A DNA stretch of 64,000 bases from Aurantiochytrium sp. KH105 (GCA_003116975.1 BGKB01000033.1:310001-374000), one strand, 5' to 3'; counted from the stretch's first letter, positions 1 through 10,025 are shown. Numbers and translations: made by a program. The notes: generated from the sequence alone by a model not told the origin.

Positions 1-123
1 GCAGCTCTCCTTGCCTGCAGCTGCAGCAGCTGCAGCAGCTGCACTGCTGCTTCTTTGTCCATTCCTCCTCGACCTTGCTTTCAGCGTCTTCGCCGCCGCC
101 GAAACGACGAATGACGCCGACAT
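1..123 (-). CDS. possible N-terminus of a gene cut by the left edge
   Basis: An ATG on the minus strand at 121-123 opens a frame that stays open to base 1 (41 codons). The peptide starts MSASFVVSAAAKTLKARSRR and continues with Ser and a run of Ala. It is rich in Ala, Ser and Arg with no acidic residues early on, as in a mitochondrial presequence. The Ala run comes from a CTG/CAG-type repeat, which weakens the case. Nothing downstream is visible, so no function can be given. An alternative plus-strand reading starting with TTG at 11 is hydrophobic but has no ATG. Confidence 0.25.
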   Translation of the reverse strand, partial: MSASFVVSAAAKTLKARSRRNGQRSSSAAAAAAAAAGKESC

Positions 124-1815
124 TGGTCACCGTCTTGATTGTTCTCAAGCGCGTGCAAGTCGCCCTCCTGAATCAGCTGCAGCTGCAGCAGCGCGCGTCT
201 AATTCATGGCAGCACTGCGCACGCCATGGTCCACGCGTCAGCCACAGCCATTGCTACAGAGATGGAGGGAGGAGGTTTATGGGGTAGATAGGACAGCCGC
301 AAGGGAAGAAAACGCAGGACAGGACACAAGGACAGGCCGCTCCGTCTCTCCTCCCACCCTCCCTCCGGTTTTTCTTCCTCTCCGCTGCGATCTCCGCACC
401 GTCCCGGCCGATGGTAAGATGCATGAAATCCATGCCGCCGCCACGCCCATCCATTTTTCGCCTTTGCAGCTGCTGGCTGCATTTGCTGCTGCTGCTGGTG
501 CTCATGCTGCTGGTGCTCGTGCTGCACATGCCAAAGATTGTCAGTCCTCCCCGGCTGGCGTCCTCCTCTTTTCACGGAGGCCGTTCGCTTGAGTATGATG
601 TGGTGTCCAAGAAAACTACATTCGCGGAGCCCGGCGCGGCAGGCAGAGGCTAGCCCAGGGCAAGCAAGGCAATCCTTTGCTTTCGTATCGCAGTCGCTTG
701 CGCTCGTGCGGCCGCCGGGTGAGTTCACGCGCAAGCTGCTGCTGCTGCTGCTGCGATGCTTGTCGCTCTTGCTTGCCCTCGGACGCGTCCGTCCCTTTTT
801 TCTAGCCCCCCGCGCGGTCTCTCATCCGCCGCTGCTCTGCTTGCTTCAGCTTGGCGCAGCCCTCCAGGCACTCGCACAATCCGGCCTACCAAGAGCGTTT
901 TTCGTTCCAACTGCCTGTAACATAGGCATACTACTAAATGAAAATAAACAAATAAAAATCCTCCACTAGGCCTAGCACAGGCAGAAACAGAGAGAGAGCT
1001 AGGCCTATACTCCAAGCAAGAAGTGTAGTATAGTATGATAGATATTATCGCAGCCGTGCAGAGAGGGCGGCTGTCGTCGGACATCGATCTTCCTCCGGCC
1101 GCGCCTTCCTCCGGGTCCACCTCGCTCTCCGCCGCTGCCGCACCCTCGCCGAAGTCTCCCTGCTGTGCCCCGTGCTGCTGCTGCACGCACCAGCGCTGCG
1201 TCCTCGCGACGCGACTGGCGCCAGCCCTCCCCTGCGGACGCGCGCCGGACCCGTCTCGCCTCCTCTGCCCTTTTCTCCCCCGCACGACCTGGCTGCCCCG
1301 GCCACCCATTCTTTCTCTCGCTCTCCTGCTCCCGCGGCCCTGCCCGGCCCTCCTTCCTGCGCTGCCTCCGCCCTCCCTCGCCGCGCCTCGCCGCCGTCTG
1401 CGCTGCTGCTGCGTCTCGCCGGTCGCCGCCGCGCGTGCCGCGCGTGCCGCGCGTGCCGCGGCGTGCAGCGGCGCGGCGCGGCGCGGCGCCGAGNGCGTGC
1501 CGCGCGTGCCGCGCGTGCCGCGGCGTGCAGCGGCGCGGCGCGGCGCGGCGCCGAGCGGGGCGGCACGGCACGGCACGGCGGCGGCGGGGCCGGGAGCTGG
1601 GTGGCGCGCGTCGCAGAGAGAGAGAGAGCGCGCTCCTTTTACTTGGCTGTGCCAGGCGGAGCGGAGCAGCCAGAGGAGATGGGGTTAGGATTCGACAGAT
1701 CAGGGCTGCTCCAAAACCCAAACTGCCGAGCAGAGGAGGAGAGCAGCGCAGAGCAAGAGCAGCGCAGAGCAGGAGCAGAGCAGGAGCAGAGCGGAAGAGG
1801 ACCGAGGCGGAGAAG
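124..1815. other. long intergenic stretch, low complexity, contains an assembly join
   Basis: No convincing gene. It holds CTG/CAG-type runs (about 450-530 and 738-760), short AG runs, two copies of a TAGGCCTA-like palindrome (966-975 and 999-1007), and a very GC-rich block at 1380-1600. A single N at 1494 lies between two exact 61-bp copies. Long open frames here are compositional (Arg, Ala, Pro) and most lack an ATG. The right end should contain the promoter and 5' leader of the gene at 1816. Confidence 0.6.
1433..1555. repeat. exact 61-bp duplicate flanking a single N (assembly join)
   Basis: Bases 1433-1493 and 1495-1555 are identical and are separated only by the N at 1494. This is what is left when two contigs ending in the same sequence are placed end to end without merging the overlap. 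It lies in a noncoding leader, so no protein is affected, but the true sequence is probably 62 bp shorter. Confidence 0.85.
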
Positions 1816-3345
1816 ATGGGTCTGGGCCAGACGACGACGGGCGCCGGCAAGATGCCGCGCCACTCGTTCCCCGTGCACTTTGCACGCTACGAGGTGCTTC
1901 GCGTGTACCTGATGATGATGGTGCTCGTGGTGCTGGGAGACATGGCCAACGCCCAGTACTACTCGACGTCCACGACGCGCGCGTGCGTGTGCGACTCTTA
2001 CGACGAGAACGTCGACTACTTTCCCAACAAGGTGGAGCCCTCCTCTGACGAGGGATGGAGTGTGGAGTACTTTAACAGCTACAAGAAGGTGACGGATTCG
2101 ACCGGAAACGTCACCTACTTGTACCTGTGCGGTACTCCAGAGCCGGACGTGGGATCGGATGAAGGCGCCGCCGTCATCTCCATCCCCGTCCAGCGCGTTA
2201 GCACTTCCTCCAGCACCAACTTTGCATACTTTGAGCTCCTTAACCAGCGTGACAACTTGGCCCTGTACGAGTCTTATTTCGGGTACGTGACGGGTGGCTG
2301 CATGATTCAAGCATTCGAGGATGGCCTCATGCTTGACCTTACCAACAGCGCGAACGCAGCGCCCGTTGACGTCCGCTTCCTCAGTGCCTACGATGCCTCC
2401 AGCGAAGTCCCTGTGATCGTCGCCAGGGCAACGTCCGCGTCGACCCCGCTTCTCGGCGCCGAGTGGATCAAGTTCTTCTCCCTCTTTTTTAACCGTGAGG
2501 AAGCTGCCAACGATATTTACTCCCGCATCGACGCTCGCTACGAGTGCTCTGCAGCCGAGGCCGCCGCCGCCCCGGAAACGCCTGTGCTCGCCGCCTTCCA
2601 GATTGACGCGACCGGCTCGTGGTCCACTGCTGTCGACGAGGACTGCACCGACCTCGATAGATCCACAATCGTCTCGTCTTATGCGATTCGCGAAGAAGGC
2701 ACGATCGATTATGAGCTCATGATCGACGCGGGGGCCACGATGGCCTTTACTCTTGATACCCTTACTGCAGCCAACGGCGGTAACTCTTCCAACATTACGC
2801 TCGGCATGATCCTTGATGCCGCTGCCGACGCTGATGTCATTCTCTTCGAGTCCACTTTCTACAGCATGAAGAGTGATGGCTGCCGCGAAAAGGTCAAGGA
2901 GCTCTTTGAGCAGACCGCCGCTGGTGCCGCCGGAAATGTCTACGATTATGGCAAGCTGATTTCCTCGGACGGCGGCACGAGCTGGTTCGAGGGCAAGTCT
3001 ACCCAGCCGGATATTGCGCTCCGTGATCTGATCTCGATCCTCTACCCAGACCTCCTCACTGACTACGAGCGTGTTTACCTTCGCAAGGCGATGGGATCCG
3101 ACGAGGAGGACGAGACCATTGCTTCCGCTAGCGACTGCGAGGACGTCAACGCTCCGCTCTACAGCGAGTGGCGTGAGTCGCCTTGCAATGATGACAGCGC
3201 CGAGGTGGATATAGTCGGTGTCGAATCTGTTAGCGCTGAGGACGTGTGCGAGGACGCCCCGAGCGCTGCGGTGCTCGGCGCCACGCCCGCGGCTGTCCTC
3301 GCGACCGCGGTCCTTATCATTGGCACTGCCGTCTTCGGTATCTAG
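1816..3345 (+). CDS. secreted or GPI-anchored protein, possibly periplasmic-binding-protein-like
   Basis: 509 residues from the first in-frame ATG at 1816; the frame is open further upstream but without ATG. A hydrophobic stretch at residues 30-41 followed by DMANAQ reads as a signal peptide; ATG at 1852 would give a shorter one. The C-terminus is a hydrophobic tail rich in Ala, Val and Ile ending at the stop, as in GPI-anchored or tail-anchored surface proteins. Several Asn-X-Thr/Ser sites and spaced cysteines fit an extracellular protein. A late segment (GGTSWFEGKSTQPDIALRDL) recalls the end of metal- or siderophore-type periplasmic binding proteins, where a Tyr/Trp-Glu motif precedes a Pro-Asp and a last helix; this resemblance is from memory and weak. 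It is convergent with the prominin-like gene. The secreted status is likely; the function is unknown. Confidence 0.8.
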   Translation: MGLGQTTTGAGKMPRHSFPVHFARYEVLRVYLMMMVLVVLGDMANAQYYSTSTTRACVCDSYDENVDYFPNKVEPSSDEGWSVEYFNSYKKVTDSTGNVTYLYLCGTPEPDVGSDEGAAVISIPVQRVSTSSSTNFAYFELLNQRDNLALYESYFGYVTGGCMIQAFEDGLMLDLTNSANAAPVDVRFLSAYDASSEVPVIVARATSASTPLLGAEWIKFFSLFFNREEAANDIYSRIDARYECSAAEAAAAPETPVLAAFQIDATGSWSTAVDEDCTDLDRSTIVSSYAIREEGTIDYELMIDAGATMAFTLDTLTAANGGNSSNITLGMILDAAADADVILFESTFYSMKSDGCREKVKELFEQTAAGAAGNVYDYGKLISSDGGTSWFEGKSTQPDIALRDLISILYPDLLTDYERVYLRKAMGSDEEDETIASASDCEDVNAPLYSEWRESPCNDDSAEVDIVGVESVSAEDVCEDAPSAAVLGATPAAVLATAVLIIGTAVFGI

Positions 3346-3718
3346 GCCTCGCTCCTCTCTCCTTTAATCGTGCGACTCCTTCCTTGGGCTCTTTCTTTAT
3401 GAAACAGTCGAAGTGACTGTAGTTTGCCGTCCCTCGATGCCTCACGCAATGAGCCACTCTTCCAAAGCAAGGTCGATAAGTCGGTCGCAAGATTACTTAC
3501 TAGGGCCTAAACGCGCCTCAAACAATCAAATGTCATTCTTCTTGTTTTAGTTAGATGTTTTCATCCGTTCATCCCGAGCCCTGTTCTCCCTCAGAGGCGG
3601 AACACAGGCGGGGTTTCATGCATATTAATCGCTTTTCCGCTTCTTCTTTTTTTTGATTTGCTTCATTAGATTTGCGTATGCGTTGCGTGTTTTTTCTTTT
3701 CGGTTCCTCCCTTCGACC
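3346..3718. other. convergent 3' intergenic region
   Basis: AT-richer than the flanking coding DNA, with T-rich tracts near 3600-3700. It must hold the 3' ends of the secreted-protein gene and of the prominin-like gene. No further gene seen. Confidence 0.6.
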
Positions 3719-5866
3719 TTACGCCTCGTCCGTCCAGACGGTTGAGTTCTTCTTCGGACTGTATAGGCGTGCGTGAATGTACAGACTTGTGATGATCATC
3801 GGAATACCGCAAAGAGCAATGAAGAGCAGAATAAGGGAAAGCACAATGATGGGTTGCAGCGTGCTTTCACAGAGCTCACTGTAAATACCGCTGTACACCT
3901 CTCCAATGAAGCTGCAGTCTCCTGCCGTTTTCAGGACCTCAACCTCATCGATGAGTGGCTGCAAGGTAATTTTGATGCCCGCATACGTGTCATTCATCGC
4001 CAGAACCGCGTCTTTAAAGGACTCGGTTGCATTATCCACCCCGATCATAGAACTCTGCAGGTCGCTGATGATCCCATCGATGGTTCCGGCCGCATCAGCA
4101 AGATCAAAAACGCCGTTTCGCGCGTCGTTCAATGTTGATTGGTCCGCAGTAGTGTGATCTGCTGGCGGTGCGCACGTTGCGTCGCGAGTGCAATCACGGT
4201 CGCAAGTATCCGTCGGAGTACAGTCTGCGAACGTGTAGTTGACAAAGCTTCCGCTGCCAGTGTAAAATTGACGCGCGTAATCATTGAGTGCGGCTAGCAC
4301 GCTGGCAATATCTTCGTCCGTGAGACCCATGTCGGCACGCTCAAGGCCATGCACATCCTCGCTGAGTGTCTCAAGATCTCCAAATTGCAGCGCGTCCGCA
4401 TCGATGGTGTTGTCACCTTCGAGTGCGTCAAAGGCATCGCCAAAGTCGAACTGCTCGCTCATGCCCAAAACCGTGAGAATTCCGGGAGGGTCCTCCGAAA
4501 AGCATTCAGTCAGGACCGCGCTCACGTCAAGTTCCAGGCCAGCGCTTCCGCTTCCGCTGCTGGTCGGTGCGTATGCATCGTCTGAGCCCAGCACCGGCTC
4601 GAGATAAAAGGAAAAGTTACTAGGAATGACGTCCATGACGGCGCACGCGTCCGAAAAAACGATGGAGATGGGTAGGAAAATTCCACTCAAAAGAAACAAC
4701 AGCATCATAAACAGATAGCTGAGGCAAAACGAGAGCGAAAGGCACCCGCGACCAACCTTGTCGTCAATCTTGCAAGGCGTTGCGTATGTCACTAGCACAA
4801 AAATGCCCGCCACCAGTGACAGAAACACAGTCGAGAAAAAGGCAAATGACGCGGTGGTTGTAGTGCTCAAGTACTGGTCCGCATATGTCTTGGCATCCGT
4901 GACAAAGTCCGAAATGTCATCGCGGAATTCGAGAATCTCACTGATTGCCTCTTTGGCCGACGCTGCGGTATCGATGATGAGCTCCTGAGAGTTGGCAATG
5001 CTCTCATTGACAGTTTTTCGTGTCTCATTGAGGGACTCCAAAATCGGATCAGCTTGGTCCGTCAATTCATCAAGGGCTACACTCACCTGCGCAGCGGCCC
5101 CGTCGAGGAAGCTGCTTGAAAAACCACTCGGAAGAGTGACGCCGCCCACCGTATCATTAAAGAGCCCGACCTTGGCAATCAGGTTTACAAGGGCTGCATC
5201 CATGCTCTCTGTACCCATTACCTGACTTGCCACGGCCGGGAGGATTGTCGCGCTCAGGTTCGTAATGGTGTCAACAGGGGTGATAATATCGTCGAAAAAG
5301 AGCTCCATCTCCACCGTAAGTGTGTCGAACTCGCAAAGCGTTGCGGCCGACCCATCGACCATGGAACCGATGTTGGAGATGGCCACAAAGGCGAGACTGC
5401 AGGCCACCACGCAAAAGAAGAGGTAAAAGGCGATTGGCAAGATTTTTTGCACAAAGCTGTACTCGTCGGGGTTTTTGCGCTTCCTGCAGCAGCACTTGTT
5501 CGAGCAGAAAACGCAGCATGGGCAAGCCAGCAGACTCAACACAGCGAGAGCGATGCCAGGGCTTGCAAACGGAACCACAGACATGGCATAATCTTGCGCG
5601 AAGGAACCTTCATCTTCCATGCCACTCTCGATAAAATCAAGCAGCATATTCTCGCCTCGGTAGCTTTGCAGCCTAGCAACAAGGGCATCGGCGTTTTCAT
5701 TGGCAACCTCAAGACCAGCACTAATGGTCTCTTGATCAAGAGCCGCGTCGGCCAGCGAGCTCGAGTTAGCGTCCAGGTAGTCATCGCAAAATGTTGCGGC
5801 GTCCGCGAGCGTAGACGCTGGCAGCACAGCCAGAATTGCTGACGCGTAAATTGCGACGCAGCGCAT
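3719..5866 (-). CDS. prominin-like pentaspan membrane protein
   Basis: 715 residues from the ATG at 5864-5866; the frame extends 17 codons upstream but opens there with TTG. Visible order: signal peptide (1-22, ending TLADA), ectodomain, TM1 (about 96-121), a short cysteine-rich cytosolic loop (CPCCVFCSNKCCCRKRK, 115-131), TM2 (142-169), a large outer loop with NXT/S sites, TM3 (339-364), TM4 (374-404), a second large outer loop with a Cys cluster (CTPTDTCDRDCTRDATC), TM5 (about 673-700) and a short cytosolic tail. Signal peptide, five membrane spans, two big glycosylated loops and a Cys-rich first cytosolic loop are the layout of prominins, which mark membrane protrusions and bind cholesterol in animals. 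The family call is by topology and Cys pattern, not by close sequence match. Tweety-type proteins are an alternative. Confidence 0.7.
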   Translation of the reverse strand: MRCVAIYASAILAVLPASTLADAATFCDDYLDANSSSLADAALDQETISAGLEVANENADALVARLQSYRGENMLLDFIESGMEDEGSFAQDYAMSVVPFASPGIALAVLSLLACPCCVFCSNKCCCRKRKNPDEYSFVQKILPIAFYLFFCVVACSLAFVAISNIGSMVDGSAATLCEFDTLTVEMELFFDDIITPVDTITNLSATILPAVASQVMGTESMDAALVNLIAKVGLFNDTVGGVTLPSGFSSSFLDGAAAQVSVALDELTDQADPILESLNETRKTVNESIANSQELIIDTAASAKEAISEILEFRDDISDFVTDAKTYADQYLSTTTTASFAFFSTVFLSLVAGIFVLVTYATPCKIDDKVGRGCLSLSFCLSYLFMMLLFLLSGIFLPISIVFSDACAVMDVIPSNFSFYLEPVLGSDDAYAPTSSGSGSAGLELDVSAVLTECFSEDPPGILTVLGMSEQFDFGDAFDALEGDNTIDADALQFGDLETLSEDVHGLERADMGLTDEDIASVLAALNDYARQFYTGSGSFVNYTFADCTPTDTCDRDCTRDATCAPPADHTTADQSTLNDARNGVFDLADAAGTIDGIISDLQSSMIGVDNATESFKDAVLAMNDTYAGIKITLQPLIDEVEVLKTAGDCSFIGEVYSGIYSELCESTLQPIIVLSLILLFIALCGIPMIITSLYIHARLYSPKKNSTVWTDEA

Positions 5867-6229
5867 TTTCAAGAGACAGCAGGTTCTCCTCAAAAACCTG
5901 CGTAGACGAGCACACAAGAGTGCCGCTCAGCACGCGAAAACCTTGGCGCGATGCGCGAGAATCGACAGCGCAGGGTTCCCAGCAACGTGCTCTGCAAGTG
6001 AATGGCAATGCAGGTTTAAAAAGACGGCATCTAGTCTTGGGAAAATGCGAAACAGCTATTGAGTAACGAGGGTGGTAGATGCCAAAAGAGCTTCCTCAAA
6101 AACTTGCGTGGCCCCAGGTTCTTTCGTTCAAATGCAACGAATAGTCCTCACATCGCGGTAACGATCTCATCAGGGAGCCACACCGCGATGAACAGCGTTG
6201 TTTGTTTTTACTGCTGTGACCAACAAGTA

Positions 6230-6307
6230 CAAGTTGCCAAATCGCACTTGCATGCACGCACTGTCAATCTGTATAGTGCCATGTAAATGGAACTATTTGG
6301 CAACTTG
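6230..6307. repeat. 13-bp inverted repeat, 52-bp loop
   Basis: CAAGTTGCCAAAT at 6230-6242 is matched perfectly by its complement at 6295-6307. It lies about 360-440 bp upstream of the prominin-like start codon. It could be a regulatory site or the ends of a tiny element; no target duplication was found. Confidence 0.5.
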
Positions 6308-6654
6308 AAGTTCACTCGCACCACACTGGCGAATAGAACTTCGGACCCGGACTCGGAATGTAACGTCTCCAACGGATATAATTTTGTCCGGTGGGCCCAA
6401 GAATAGAAATTTCTATGAAAAGATAAGTACCAGCGAATCTTAGAGCGGCGGAATACCGCAGCGCTGCTGGGGAACCCATTCCCACCTCGCGTCGCGCGTC
6501 TTAGATTGAAGTGTGACCGATAGTGAACAAGGAATCTAATACATCAAATTACGGAAGACTGGAGACAAAGAAATCTCGTAGCACATCAAAAGTATCAAGT
6601 CTAGTAGTCTATTGTACTTGCGAGCAGTAAAATCCAGACAACGTCAACGATTTT

Positions 6655-6680
6655 TCGTCGTCGTCGTCGTCGTCGTCTTC

Positions 6681-6711
<31 letters not shown>
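6655..6711. repeat. compound microsatellite (TCG)n-(TC)n
   Basis: About seven TCG units followed by a TC-rich run with one interruption. It lies just beyond the 3' end of the minus-strand glycosyltransferase gene. Confidence 0.9.
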
Positions 6712-6712
<1 letters not shown>

Positions 6713-6797
6713 GTTCCCCCTTTTCCCACCCCGCCCCCATTTCGCAAGGTAAGAAAGGAGGAAAATAAAACGTTTGTCGACCATAGTATCACGTGCA

Positions 6798-9047
6798 TCA
6801 GGACAGGAGCCACGGCTCGAGAGAAGCAGAAAAGTTGGCGAGCTTGACAGCGTGCCGAAGCTTGTACGTCGGTCTGCCGTTGTTGTCTTGCAAGCTTTTT
6901 TCAAAGCCCACAGAGTCATAATTGTAAAAGGATCTTGAGCCGTCCAGAAAGCCATAAAGCTGGAACGACGCGTACTTGCAGCTTGGCTTGTTGCGCTCGC
7001 AGGTGTCGAAGAAAAAGACCTCGTCAATGGCCCAGTTAAGTGGCGTGTAGGCTACCTCAAGCGACCACTGCATCATGCGCCGCGAGAGCCGCAGCGCACC
7101 GGCGTTGATACGACCTTTGCGGAGTCGTGGCTGCCAAAAACTTGCAACCCCCTTCCACATATTGACGTCTTCGGTCGCTGCCTCTCGCTTGAGAACAGTT
7201 TTGGGGTCATTGGAAAATTGCCAGGATACCGCAAGCATATCTGCGTCGTCGTGGCCGACCTTGTCAAACAAGGCAGACAACTTGCCGGTGAATGTCACAT
7301 CATAATCGAAGAGCCACAGATACTCCAGGTCCGGACGAGAATCCAACATGTGTTTGAAAATCACCATGGACGAAGCAAAGGTGTGAAACCACATGAAGCG
7401 GTTCACACTGTAGTGCTCCCGGGGAAAGATAATCTTCGTCGCGTTGGGGCCAACCTTTTGGCACAAGAGGGTGTTATAAAACGTCTCGCAAGCCTTGGCA
7501 AAGCCGTCCGGGGCTTCGAAAGGGATAGTATTCTGTACGATTCCATCACTGTCGAGCTGAATGAGCTCAAAGCCTGTCTCAACGCTGCGCTTCTGTTCCG
7601 CTTTGAACAAAGCATAAGTCTCTGGCGAGTGCCTGCCTTGAAAGGCGGCCACCACTTCGCCTCCTTCCTCGTACACACTGTGGGCCCATCCGTGCAGCGT
7701 CTGATTGACGCGTGGCGTGAGGATGTGCGTCTTCATTACCATGGCCTGATGTGCAAATCGACCTTGGCGAGGACGAGGGCGACGCGGACGAGAAGAGACA
7801 TCCAAGAGCTGTTCTTTGGCCACCTTGGCCATGCGCTCGACTTGGTAGGCTTTGGCGCAAGCCTTGGCGACACTCAGCTCCAGCTGGCCATAAAGCCAAC
7901 TTGTAAGTTGTCCAGCCGATGGCATGACTTTCTCCTTTTGCCATGCAACCTCTATCGGAAGAGGATATACTCCCTTCATTGGGGTTCCGGCAAGCAAATT
8001 TTCTACTGGAATCGCTTCAACAAATTTTCCAAGGCCACATTTGCGCGAACGAACCGCATACCCTGCAAGGGTCCCCACCGTGCACTCGTCGAGTGAAGTT
8101 GGCCGAAACCATGCCTCGTCCGTATATTTTGTTGCGTCCGCCGCATAGCGCGAGGGCTGCGGCGTCAGCATTAGTGCAAGGGCTGGCCGCATATTTTTAT
8201 CCTTTGCCCAGTCCACAAGGGGGGTACTCAACTTGGGCATTTTATTAAGATCGATGGCTGGGTTGGTGTCGGAGACCGTTCGCGGTGGTAGAGCAAGCTT
8301 GCGCGAAGCTGGACTATCCATCACGTCCTCCCTTGCGTTGATGCGCAATTCCCTTCGTCGAAGAGACGAGTCGATTTCTTTCTTAGGTTGGGCCGCTGCC
8401 TGCGTGCCCCAAATGGCACACTGGCTACCGCGCATCTTGGCCCAAATCTTCCCGAGATCCTGTTCCTGCTTGATACGCATTCCTGGGCGCAGATAAAAGA
8501 CGCTCTTGTACCCACCCAATGACCATAACGCTCGCATTTCGAAGCCGGCTTCGACAACCTCAACCCGCGCGCCCTTGCGAAGGATCTGGCGAATGTCCTT
8601 ACGAGTAAGACCAGCTGGATTTGTCACTACAATGAGGTCGGCAACGCGCGTCGTGGATTTTGCATTAAGCGCATTTACCTGTTCTGCGAGCGCTGCGATA
8701 TGAAGGAGTTGCATGCGCTTGAGCAGCGTCCGTTTATCCAGATACTTGTCTGCGAGCTCCTCAAGTCCTTGCTCAAAGTCATCACCAAAGTCGCGTACAA
8801 TGGTCGTCACGGCAAAATGTGCGCTTCCACGTTGGAAACTCCCGGTTTCTAGATCTTTCAAGCCATCGAAAGCAACATAGTCGAACATGGACCCTGGATC
8901 CTGAACCAAGTCTATTGGGTCTACAACGACAAGCGCAAACAAAACCGACATCAAGGCCAAGGCAGCGATTGCGAGCGCAGCTCGGGCGAGTCCACTTCGC
9001 GGTAGCCGGTGCGCGAGTGCGCTGGCGGCACGCCTCATCTCGTCCAT
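6798..9047 (-). CDS. Golgi-type II membrane glycosyltransferase, two-part
   Basis: 749 residues from ATG at 9045-9047 (a second ATG follows three codons later). A short basic N-terminus is followed by one hydrophobic span (about residues 20-42), giving a type II topology typical of Golgi transferases. The first half has an alternating strand-helix pattern (RVADLIVVTNPAG, then GYKSVFYLRPGMRI) like GT8/glycogenin-type folds, but the position where a metal-binding DXD would sit reads RPG, so this half may be inactive. The second half carries EYLWLFDYDVTFTG, a good DXD candidate (DYD), followed by a conserved-looking acceptor region (NWAIDEVFFFDTC). Substrate unknown. It is head to head with the GT10 fucosyltransferase gene, 978 bp between starts, so both could share a promoter and work in the same glycan pathway. 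Confidence 0.7.
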   Translation of the reverse strand: MDEMRRAASALAHRLPRSGLARAALAIAALALMSVLFALVVVDPIDLVQDPGSMFDYVAFDGLKDLETGSFQRGSAHFAVTTIVRDFGDDFEQGLEELADKYLDKRTLLKRMQLLHIAALAEQVNALNAKSTTRVADLIVVTNPAGLTRKDIRQILRKGARVEVVEAGFEMRALWSLGGYKSVFYLRPGMRIKQEQDLGKIWAKMRGSQCAIWGTQAAAQPKKEIDSSLRRRELRINAREDVMDSPASRKLALPPRTVSDTNPAIDLNKMPKLSTPLVDWAKDKNMRPALALMLTPQPSRYAADATKYTDEAWFRPTSLDECTVGTLAGYAVRSRKCGLGKFVEAIPVENLLAGTPMKGVYPLPIEVAWQKEKVMPSAGQLTSWLYGQLELSVAKACAKAYQVERMAKVAKEQLLDVSSRPRRPRPRQGRFAHQAMVMKTHILTPRVNQTLHGWAHSVYEEGGEVVAAFQGRHSPETYALFKAEQKRSVETGFELIQLDSDGIVQNTIPFEAPDGFAKACETFYNTLLCQKVGPNATKIIFPREHYSVNRFMWFHTFASSMVIFKHMLDSRPDLEYLWLFDYDVTFTGKLSALFDKVGHDDADMLAVSWQFSNDPKTVLKREAATEDVNMWKGVASFWQPRLRKGRINAGALRLSRRMMQWSLEVAYTPLNWAIDEVFFFDTCERNKPSCKYASFQLYGFLDGSRSFYNYDSVGFEKSLQDNNGRPTYKLRHAVKLANFSASLEPWLLS

Positions 9048-10025
9048 CGTCAGCAACGTTGTCTCGTACTGTTTCAACCCGTTGACCGACCCGCCGACCG
9101 TCGACCAATCAAACGATCAACCAGCCGAACGACCTCGTCTCACTCGCGGCGGCCACTGCTTAGCGGAGCAGCCAGCGCGGGGGCTCCGGCTTCGGCTCGG
9201 GCGGCCGCGCCGCGCGGCGGTGCCCTCGCTTCTGTGTGCGCGCTCGAGGCTCGGTATAGTAGCACTGCACGCCCCGTTCGTTCTTCTTTCTCACCTGGCT
9301 GATGAGGACTTCGAGGGCGGCTGCTGGGTAGAGGCTGCGGCGTGTCCTGCCCTGGTAGTCTGTTTCTCATGCTTCTCAGGGTCGGTCTTCTTATGACTCT
9401 CTCTCACGCTCAGTCGGGCTTTTCGTCTCGCCGCCGCGGGCGCGATCGCCTTGCGTGGGCCCTGGCGCCCGCGCGCGCCCTGCGGCCGACGAGCTGGGCG
9501 CCACGCGTCGCGGGCATGCACGCACCAGAGTTCAAGTTGTGGAGAGCAGAAGAAGTGATTGTTGCAGATTCTTCAAGTTCTTTCTTCGTCCAGGTCGCGC
9601 GAAGACAATTTCGATAACGGTGACGTCTCGGATGACCAAAGCGAATGTATGGGCCCTTGCCCTACCTAGCTCTCGGCGCGGGTGCTGCCAATTGAGCGAG
9701 CGCGCGGCGATTGCGCGAGCGAGCCACGCAAAGTAGGCTGTTGGCCCTCGGCAGCGGTTGGCCCCAGTCTGGAGTTTCTTTCTGTGGCGCAAGGTGTGAC
9801 CTGGCAAGAGAGTAGCTGAGGTGCATGGAAAATGGGACTTGATGGGACTCTTTTTGGGCCGTTGGCAACAGTTGCAGTTGAGGCGGCGACCCGGCCGGGC
9901 ATCGCGCAATTACCGTGACCTGGAGAAGGGAGACAGGCAGGCAGACAGACAGACAGACCGGAACAAACCTCTTAAAGCCAAGAGGTTTTATCGGAGACCC
10001 TGGCGCGGGACGAAGGTGAGCACCC
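9048..10025. promoter_or_regulatory. divergent intergenic region between two glycosyltransferase genes
   Basis: It separates the starts of the minus-strand type II transferase and the plus-strand GT10 fucosyltransferase, so promoters of both must lie here. GC-rich on the left, with CAGG/CAGA runs near 9925-9955. No clear TATA box or motif pair could be singled out. Confidence 0.5.

Larger units (their letters stand above)
5867..6797. other. intergenic region with inverted repeat and microsatellites
   Basis: Upstream of the prominin-like gene and downstream of the glycosyltransferase at 6798-9047. It contains a 13-bp perfect inverted repeat (6230-6242 and 6295-6307) and a TCG then TC microsatellite (about 6655-6711). 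No gene seen. Confidence 0.6.

Noticed and set aside
204-734. Minus-strand open frame of 176 codons
   Set aside because: His/Gln/Arg-rich reading from repeats, no domain and no supporting splice sites.
1165-1815. Upstream extension of the secreted protein frame
   Set aside because: It opens with GTG, crosses the single-N duplicate and is low complexity; the ATG at 1816 is followed by a signal peptide.
725-1850. Several long overlapping frames on both strands
   Set aside because: All are Arg/Ala/Pro-rich translations of GC-rich repeats and span the assembly join.
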